Origin: Bacillota bacterium
Lineage (GTDB): Bacteria; Bacillota; Clostridia; Clostridiales; Clostridiaceae
DNA length: 12,170 nucleotides
Direction of reading: 5' to 3'
NCBI GenBank assembly: GCA_023440105.1
Contig: JAEXSY010000013.1
Coordinates: forward strand, 1 to 12,170
Each line of letters begins with the position of its first letter. Within the stretch, counting starts at the first letter, position 1. The notes below the pieces were generated by a model that was not told the DNA's origin, searched no databases, and saw only the letters and a program-made list of their open reading frames with translations. Of this stretch, positions 7,741 through 12,170 are shown piece by piece. The position numbers were made by a program, and so were the translations under genes.

Positions 7741-9048
7741 CTACTCAAATACAGTTTGGTCATTAACCTCAGTACAGAGAGCATCTAATGCTTTAGTTAG
7801 CATTTTTCTTCTTATTTCCTTCTCCTCTTCCATGGTAAGAGCTGGGTTTCCAAGAGGATGAGGGATAGCTATAGCTGGAACTATTCTATTGGCTCCAACG
7901 GTCAAGGATATTGGAACTACTGTACAGATATGAACTACAGGTATACCTGCTCTTTCTATTTCTTTAACCATCGTTGCACCGCAACGAGTACAGGTTCCTC
8001 ATGTGGAGGTTAGTATAACTGCATCCACTCCGTCATTACGAAGCTGTATACCTATTTCCTCCGCGAACTTTTTAGAGCTTGCAACGGCTGTACCATTTCC
8101 AACAGTTGTATAGAAATATCTATGAAGGCTTCCTATCTTTCCTTCCTTCTCAAACTCTCTTAATACATCTACAGGAAGTACTCTATCTGAATCTCCATTA
8201 GCATATACAGGATCGTATCCACCATGAGCAGTTTCATGAGTATCAGCTGTTAAATCCATTACTCCTTCAATATCGTATTTACCAAACTTAGAAGCACTGG
8301 AGGATTCTATATGATCTGGGTTTCCCTTTGGAACTATACCACCAGAGGTAACAAGAGCAATTTTAGCCTTACTCATGTCCTTAACTGCTGGGTTTGGAGC
8401 TACTCTATCAAAATCAGGCATTGGGAATTCTGTTGTAAATTCTTTACCGCTTAATTTTTTTATAAGCATATCAACAGCTCTTTCAGCCCCTCTTTTTTCT
8501 TCAAAGAAGTTAACTCTTATTCCATTAGGTAAATATCCTTCCTCTATGGAAGCACCTATCTTTTCTCCTCTAGCTAGCTTTAAGCCTAAAGGAACCATAA
8601 CCTTAACCGCTGCTCTCATTCCTGCAGCACTGTCTTTTGTTGAAACCACATGAACCTTGGTTTTAAACATATCAGCACCAGGATTTTCTTTGTACATACC
8701 TGTTATTGCTGGAATACCTAATTCTTCTTTTACTGCTGAAGCTACAGTACCACAGGCAACTCCATATCTACCAGCATTAAAAGCAGGTCCACAGATAACT
8801 AAATCAGGATTCTTACTCTTTATCATATCTAGAACAGTCTTCTTTGCAGTCTCAAGATTTTCATTAAAATATGAGTCTCCACAGATAACTGTTGCTACTA
8901 TTTCAGCTTCTTCTCCAAAAGCAGCTTTGAAAGCAAGACCAGGACCAACAATCCCTTCTCTAAGCTCTGGCTGGTAGTCTGCTTTTTCTTCTCCGCCGAT
9001 GTTGGCAAAGAATTGATTTATATATTGAACTACTCTAAGCTTTGACAT
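7741..9048 (-). CDS. grdB: Glycine reductase protein B selenoprotein subunit GrdB, Sec at codon 350
   Basis: GrdB is the substrate-specific selenoprotein subunit of protein B. With the pyruvoyl subunits from GrdE it binds glycine, and its Sec attacks the alpha carbon to form Se-carboxymethyl-Sec for transfer to GrdA. The frame starts at ATG 9048 (AGGAGG, 9 nt away) and reads through TGA at 8001-7999 to TAG at 7741, 435 aa including Sec350. The Sec sits in STUGTCTRCG, a UxxCxxC motif (Sec350, Cys353, Cys356) characteristic of the family. Without Sec decoding the gene would look like two pieces of 349 and 76 codons. It follows grdE by 13 nt. The Sec motif, grdE neighbour and full length make the call secure. 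Of the related selenoproteins, the grdE context here points to glycine reductase rather than sarcosine or betaine reductase. Confidence 0.97.
7972..7986 (-). other. grdB: SECIS-like hairpin after the grdB UGA
   Basis: Twelve nucleotides after the TGA the coding strand reads CGTTGC-GGT-GCAACG, a perfect 6-bp stem with a GGU loop. Bacterial SECIS elements are short hairpins a similar distance 3' of UGA with a loop G-U recognised by SelB. The resemblance in spacing and loop to E. coli fdhF is by eye only. Confidence 0.6.
7999..8001 (-). other. grdB: UGA selenocysteine codon 350 of grdB
   Basis: The in-frame TGA is in ACC TCC ACA TGA GGA ACC TGT, giving T-S-T-U-G-T-C. The frame stays open and GrdB-like for 85 codons beyond it, to TAG at 7743-7741. 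Confidence 0.97.
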
Positions 9049-9061
9049 CTACATCTACCTC

Positions 9062-10342
9062 CTATCTCGCACTCAGCTTATTAAAGCCAAGCTCATTAGT
9101 TGCTCCAGTGATTACCTGAAGCTCAGCAGTAATGGAACCATCGGCATGTAAGCTGCCATCGAAGCCTCCTGCTATTATGTCTGCTATCTCTATATGTCCT
9201 ATTACTCTATCCATAGGTCCAAGCTCTATAACCTGATTAGCATTACCACCGGTTACCACTGCATCAGCACTGGCATCAGCATCAGCTAAGGATTGAGAAG
9301 CTCCATCTCTTCCTGCATACTCATCAGTGATAATAACAGTCTTTATTCCCTTTGCGGATATCTTCTTACAGTTCATGATAAGGTCTGTATCTGGGTTTCC
9401 AAAGCCTTCTTGAGATATGATAACTCCATCTACTCCTAGGAGCTCTGCTAGCTTTGCAGTCCAATCAGAGGAACGCTCTTTATCTGCCAGGTACACGTTT
9501 TCATTGGTGATAATAACACAGGTAAAGTTTAATTCTTTTCCATGCTTTTTAAATAGCTCTTCTACCACTGGATTGTTTAAATGATGGTAGGTTGTATTCT
9601 TATCACAGGCTGATACACAGTTACCACTTAATATTGCACCATCCATTATTTCTGTTGGATTTAATATTGTAGTTAATGACTGCTTCATGTCAACGCCATA
9701 CACATAGGTATCATGAAGTAAGCCCTGGCTTTGAAGCATAAGAACATAAGCTACTCTTGGAAGATTTGGAAGCTTTTCTATACCTTCCTTTAAATTATAG
9801 GTTTCAAAGGTTTCTACCTCTTCAGCCACTAATTCTCTAGCAAGTTCTCCCAGGTATGTAGCAGTTTTAAGACCTGCAAATCTTACTGATTTTTCATGAG
9901 CATGCTGTTTTATTCCTTCTATTGGTTCACATACAACAACAAGGTTGTTTAATTTAGAGAATGGAGTATACTTTGCTCCTACCCCTGTCATATCTATGAT
10001 CCCTTCCTGGAATCCAACTATCTTTCCAGTAGTAACCACTGCAGATCCCTTTAACACATTAGTTCTTCCGGAACCCACTGTTTCAACCTTAGAAATCATT
10101 CCTGGAAATACATTTCCGTTTCCAGAAACCTTAACTCTTGGTTCGATAACATCCTTTACAGGAGCTATTCTGATGCTTTCCCCAGGTCTTGCAATATCTA
10201 GGCTTACAGACTTAAGGTTCTCATCCTCCATAAGAAGAGATATCAGCTCATCTTTATTTACATAAAGTATGCCGTTCTCAACCTTGGACTCAGCTCCAAA
10301 TTGAATATCTTCAATATGGATATAGCCTAATTCAAGTTTCAT
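9062..10342 (-). CDS. grdE: Glycine reductase protein B proprotein GrdE (pyruvoyl precursor)
   Basis: GrdE is a 426-aa proprotein that cleaves itself into two subunits of protein B. The new N-terminal cysteine of the C-terminal piece becomes the pyruvoyl group that binds glycine as a Schiff base. The cleavage motif is visible as LSGNCVSACDKNTTYHH: Asn241-Cys242, the same position as described for the Clostridium sticklandii protein. Other family features are the N-terminus MKLELGYIHIEDIQFG and a C-terminal region rich in short Asp/Gly motifs. ATG 10342 is preceded by AAAGGGGG at 7 nt. It lies 13 nt after grdX and 13 nt before grdB. This gene distinguishes a glycine reductase operon from sarcosine (grdF/G) and betaine (grdH/I) operons. 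Confidence 0.96.
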   Translation of the reverse strand: MKLELGYIHIEDIQFGAESKVENGILYVNKDELISLLMEDENLKSVSLDIARPGESIRIAPVKDVIEPRVKVSGNGNVFPGMISKVETVGSGRTNVLKGSAVVTTGKIVGFQEGIIDMTGVGAKYTPFSKLNNLVVVCEPIEGIKQHAHEKSVRFAGLKTATYLGELARELVAEEVETFETYNLKEGIEKLPNLPRVAYVLMLQSQGLLHDTYVYGVDMKQSLTTILNPTEIMDGAILSGNCVSACDKNTTYHHLNNPVVEELFKKHGKELNFTCVIITNENVYLADKERSSDWTAKLAELLGVDGVIISQEGFGNPDTDLIMNCKKISAKGIKTVIITDEYAGRDGASQSLADADASADAVVTGGNANQVIELGPMDRVIGHIEIADIIAGGFDGSLHADGSITAELQVITGATNELGFNKLSAR

Positions 10343-10355
10343 AAAAAAACCCCCT

Positions 10356-10730
10356 TTAATTTAATGCACTTTGTAATAATGTAAAGTCCACCTCTTTAAA
10401 GTCTTCCAGCACCTTTTCTGTATACACTGAGCTGTCTCTATACCTGCATTTAGTCATAAATTTGTCATGAGATGCAATAGCAGACTCAATTAGCTCCAGT
10501 GAATTAATATCGAGACTTCTCCCAGCTTCCTTTGATATAACCAGGGATTTATAGGGAGTTTCACCAGGCTTAATGCTTCCTGATAGAGGATGAGTTAAGA
10601 GCTTATGTCCATTATGGATCCTATCTCTAGCCTGTACCAATACCTCTCGATACTGTCCATCTATAAACAGAATCTCATAGCTGCTTTCATAATATTCCTT
10701 TATCATGCTATTGTTAGTAATAATCAACAT
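10356..10730 (-). CDS. grdX: GrdX family protein, function unknown
   Basis: GrdX proteins are small conserved proteins found at the start of glycine, sarcosine and betaine reductase operons. No activity is established that I know of. This one is 124 aa, with a beginning MLIITNNSMIKEYYE and a conserved-looking block GHKLLTHPLSGSIKPGETPY (residues 41-60). It has no signal peptide or membrane segment, so it is probably cytoplasmic. An ATG 24 nt further upstream is in frame, but I chose 10730 because AGGAGAG lies 8 nt before it and the protein then starts like its family. It is the first gene after the glycine riboswitch and lies 13 nt ahead of grdE. Confidence 0.88.
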   Translation of the reverse strand: MLIITNNSMIKEYYESSYEILFIDGQYREVLVQARDRIHNGHKLLTHPLSGSIKPGETPYKSLVISKEAGRSLDINSLELIESAIASHDKFMTKCRYRDSSVYTEKVLEDFKEVDFTLLQSALN

Positions 10731-10768
10731 CTGCAAATCTCTCCTAAAATGCAATATAATCGGGCAAC

Positions 10769-10801
10769 AAAAAAAGCAAAAAGCGAATAAACGCCTTTTG
10801 C
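10769..10801 (-). terminator. Intrinsic terminator of the riboswitch expression platform
   Basis: The minus strand reads GCAAAAGGCG - TTTATT - CGCTTTTTGC followed by seven T's (10801-10769). This 10-bp stem with one G-U pair and a U-tract is a classical intrinsic terminator. It sits directly after aptamer 2 and 38 nt before the grdX start, so it can stop transcription before the operon. Bases 10804-10802 (AGA, in the 3' strand of aptamer 2 P1) could also pair with the U-tract, giving a basis for competition with glycine binding. Confidence 0.88.
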
Positions 10802-10975
10802 TCTGTTATTAACCTGAGAGTTTCTTTCAAATTGAAATTGCCCCTTCGGTGCTTAAAGCTTTTCAGAGTCCTGTCCAACTGCGGTCCTTTTACCTGAGAT
10901 AATCGCAGCTCACTTTGGCTATGGTGGCTACTTACGTCCTTCGGTGTTGCTTTGCAAACTCTTCCGCAGTCTTCA
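10801..10975 (-). promoter_or_regulatory. Tandem glycine riboswitch
   Basis: Two glycine aptamers are visible on the minus strand. Aptamer 1 is closed by P1 GACTGCGG (10971-10964) with CCGCAGTT (10884-10877). It contains CACCGAAGG (10946-10938) and CTCAGGTAAAAGGAC (10898-10884). Aptamer 2 is closed by GACTCTG (10870-10864) with CAGAG (10805-10801). It contains CACCGAAGG (10851-10843) and CTCTCAGGTTAATAACAGAG (10820-10801). The repeated CACCGAAGG and CUCAGGU motifs in tandem are the hallmark of this class. Aptamer 1 is larger, with an inserted P3 arm. The terminator touching the P1 of aptamer 2 suggests that glycine keeps transcription on, which suits a glycine-degrading operon, but the direction is inferred. 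Confidence 0.95.
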
Positions 10976-11015
10976 TCCAGATTATTCTTTATTTTTCTAA
11001 TGTTATTACAATACA

Positions 11016-11044
11016 TTTATACCATATATTTGTTAAAAAAACAA
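11016..11044 (-). promoter_or_regulatory. Probable promoter of the glycine riboswitch and grd operon
   Basis: The minus strand has TTGTTT (11044-11039), a 17-nt spacer, then TATAAA (11021-11016) preceded directly by TGG, an extended -10 element. Transcription would start near 11009, about 35 nt before the riboswitch P1. The -35 is weak (3 of 6), but the extended -10, the spacing and the position just upstream of the leader support the call. Confidence 0.6.
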
Positions 11045-11049
11045 CAAGC

Positions 11050-11077
11050 ATTTGTAATAAGTTATATTATTTGTAAT
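11050..11077 (-). repeat. 9-bp direct repeat upstream of the grd promoter
   Basis: ATTACAAAT occurs twice on the minus strand (11077-11069 and 11058-11050), 19 bp from start to start, about two helical turns, just upstream of the putative -35. It could be an activator site, or chance in AT-rich DNA. The remaining interval up to the methyltransferase stop (11078-11181) is AT-rich, and I see no gene or clear terminator in it. Confidence 0.5.
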
Positions 11078-11181
11078 TTATGCATTATTTTAACTGAATA
11101 CTAATTATTATGCTTTTTTTATAGTACTTATACTGTAGAATCATTAACAAAATAAACTTTACTCTATTGAAGCTACTGCAT

Positions 11182-12006
11182 TTATTTTCTTGATACAACC
11201 ATAAAATGCGGGCTCATCCCCATTATAGAATCTTCATGCTCTGTGTGCCTTAATATATTTAATAATCGCTCTCTGCTATTTTCGTCCTCCCATTGTTCCA
11301 TTAAGCAGGGTGTAAACCAAATAACCCCCTCTATAGCATGTTTTTGAATAACAGTCATACCTACAGCTTCAATTTCTTCTTTTAGCTCTAGTGGAGTATG
11401 AAAATATGCTTGTGAGATAAAATTTGGATATTCCTTAGGTCTATTATGAATACCTGATGATAATTCCTTTTCTAGCATATCCATATAAATATCATCATCA
11501 AGAAAATTATTATCCTTTCCATAGGTTGACAATGCCCATGTGGTTGAACTAAGCTTGGATATCCCTACAGAAAACAATAGTCCACCTTTTTTTAGCACTC
11601 TTCTAGCCTCATTTAAAGCTTGTATTCTTTCTGCTTTATTTTGCAAATGATATAACGGTCCCATAAGCAAAACAACATCTGCACTTTCATCTTCTCTATT
11701 TATATTTCTTGCGTCACATACTTCTGAAATAAACTCACTGTTTTTCTTTTGATTTCTTTTGGCATATTCCACAGCCCAAGGTGATAAATCTAAGAGATGG
11801 ACTTCGTTATTCATATCAGCAAGCCAAGAGGAATAAATACCACTACCACCACCTACATCATAAATAACATTATTATTACTATTAATGTATTGTTTAAGTA
11901 TTTCTTTCGTTCTATATAATTCTACTTTTCCTAAGCCTCTCTCTAATCTTCCTTTGTCAGCTCCAGAATTGTAAAACTCCAATACTTCATTTATATTTTC
12001 CGTCAT
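11182..12006 (-). CDS. Class I SAM-dependent methyltransferase, substrate unknown
   Basis: This 274-aa cytoplasmic protein has a Rossmann-type methyltransferase core. The SAM-binding motif I is VIYDVGGGSGIYSS (residues 47-60). An acidic residue ends the second strand (LLDLSPWAVEYA, Asp73), and CDARN (97-101) and VVLLMGPLYHL (111-121) follow in the expected places, then EARRVLKKGGLLF. The C-terminal 120 residues carry no motif I recognise, so the substrate cannot be named. I chose ATG 12006 because AGAGGA lies 8 nt upstream. An ATG 11 codons earlier falls inside a palindrome and lacks a ribosome site. The gene looks more AT-rich than the grd genes. No clear terminator follows it, so some transcripts could run into the grd leader. 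A link to glycine reduction is not evident. Confidence 0.85.
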   Translation of the reverse strand: MTENINEVLEFYNSGADKGRLERGLGKVELYRTKEILKQYINSNNNVIYDVGGGSGIYSSWLADMNNEVHLLDLSPWAVEYAKRNQKKNSEFISEVCDARNINREDESADVVLLMGPLYHLQNKAERIQALNEARRVLKKGGLLFSVGISKLSSTTWALSTYGKDNNFLDDDIYMDMLEKELSSGIHNRPKEYPNFISQAYFHTPLELKEEIEAVGMTVIQKHAIEGVIWFTPCLMEQWEDENSRERLLNILRHTEHEDSIMGMSPHFMVVSRK

Positions 12007-12027
12007 GTCCGTATCCTCTCTTTTATT

Positions 12028-12039
12028 ATGCTTAAGCAT
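12028..12039. repeat. 12-bp perfect palindrome ATGCTTAAGCAT
   Basis: The sequence ATGCTTAAGCAT lies 22 bp upstream of the chosen methyltransferase start, between the preceding terminator and its ribosome binding site. It could be an operator. No matching second copy was seen nearby. Confidence 0.4.
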
Positions 12040-12047
12040 TAGCTAAA

Positions 12048-12070
12048 AATAAGCTTTACTAAAGCTTATT
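12048..12070 (-). terminator. Hairpin terminator after the upstream membrane protein gene
   Basis: The minus strand reads AATAAGCTTT - AGT - AAAGCTTATT followed by TTTAGC, a perfect 10-bp stem. The stop codon of the upstream gene lies in it, and a five-T run overlaps the 3' arm. The DNA strand symmetry could let it act in both directions. Confidence 0.6.
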
Positions 12071-12170
12071 AGTAATTAAATTCCCCGATTCATACCTCTT
12101 AAGACCTTTATAAAAGAAGCTGTAAGCAATGATTAGCCAAAGCCCTACCACCGCTATCAATATCATAAAG
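12059..12170 (-). CDS. C-terminal tail of a membrane protein, probably an ABC-2-type permease (partial)
   Basis: An open frame enters from the right edge and ends at TAG 12061-12059, giving 36 residues. They comprise a hydrophobic segment (FMILIAVVGLWLIIAYSFFY) followed by the basic tail KGLKRYESGNLI. A final transmembrane helix followed by a short RYESGN-like tail is common in ABC-2-type transporter permeases, so that is the likeliest family. The start and most of the protein are outside the window. Confidence 0.55.
   Translation of the reverse strand, partial: FMILIAVVGLWLIIAYSFFYKGLKRYESGNLITNKL

Noticed and set aside
7741..7971. Separate 76-codon gene after grdB
   Set aside because: It is the C-terminal part of GrdB, read in the same frame through the Sec UGA.
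8375..8977. Plus-strand open frames opposite grdB
   Set aside because: They are antisense shadows of grdB with no ribosome sites or family resemblance. The same holds for the other plus-strand frames opposite sel, grdC, grdD and grdE.
9046..9054. ATG-TAG start-stop pair just before the grdB ATG
   Set aside because: The first ATG is only 3 nt from AGGAGG, too close for initiation. It is probably a chance result of the GTAGATG spacing.
10744..11016. 90-codon open frame on the minus strand upstream of grdX
   Set aside because: It lies across the tandem riboswitch and terminator, and its bases are explained by the conserved RNA motifs. There is no ribosome site and it shows no recognisable protein character.
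1..12170. CRISPR array, insertion sequence, prophage or toxin-antitoxin pair
   Set aside because: I saw no regularly spaced repeats, transposase, phage genes or small gene pairs of that kind on either strand.

Overview
The window looks like a low-GC, anaerobic, amino-acid-fermenting Firmicute of the Clostridium/Peptostreptococcaceae type. It carries a Stickland glycine reductase operon with two in-frame selenocysteine (Sec) UGA codons, next to the machinery that decodes them. Every gene I can support lies on the minus strand, so transcription runs from the high coordinates to the low ones. I cannot name the species from the sequence.

Layout in transcription order. (1) 12170-12059: the C-terminal tail of a membrane protein, probably an ABC-2-type permease, closed by a hairpin terminator. 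(2) 12006-11182: a class I SAM-dependent methyltransferase of unknown substrate. (3) 11181-10731: no protein gene. This stretch holds an AT-rich upstream region with a 9-bp direct repeat, a likely promoter (extended -10), a tandem glycine riboswitch and an intrinsic terminator. (4) 10730-3118: the grd operon in the order grdX-grdE-grdB-trxB-trxA-grdA-grdC-grdD, ending in a 13-bp hairpin. (5) 2926-1: tRNA-Sec, selA and selB. selB runs off the window at position 1.

How the parts work together: the riboswitch lets the cell sense glycine before the operon is transcribed. GrdE (pyruvoyl proprotein) and GrdB (selenoprotein) form the glycine-specific protein B. GrdA is the small selenoprotein A that receives the carboxymethyl group. 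TrxA and TrxB bring electrons from NADPH. GrdC and GrdD form protein C, which releases acetyl phosphate. tRNA-Sec, SelA and SelB make and deliver selenocysteine at the UGA codons of grdA (codon 44) and grdB (codon 350). selD is not in the window.

The main oddity is a single in-frame TAA at codon 170 of grdC (5289-5291). The reading frame and GrdC-like sequence continue without a shift on both sides. Other points of note are a SECIS-like hairpin just after the grdB UGA, a 12-bp hairpin between grdA and grdC, the position of the trx pair inside the grd genes, and tRNA-Sec lying 24 nt ahead of selA. The system as a whole is a known one. I found no convincing undescribed system.
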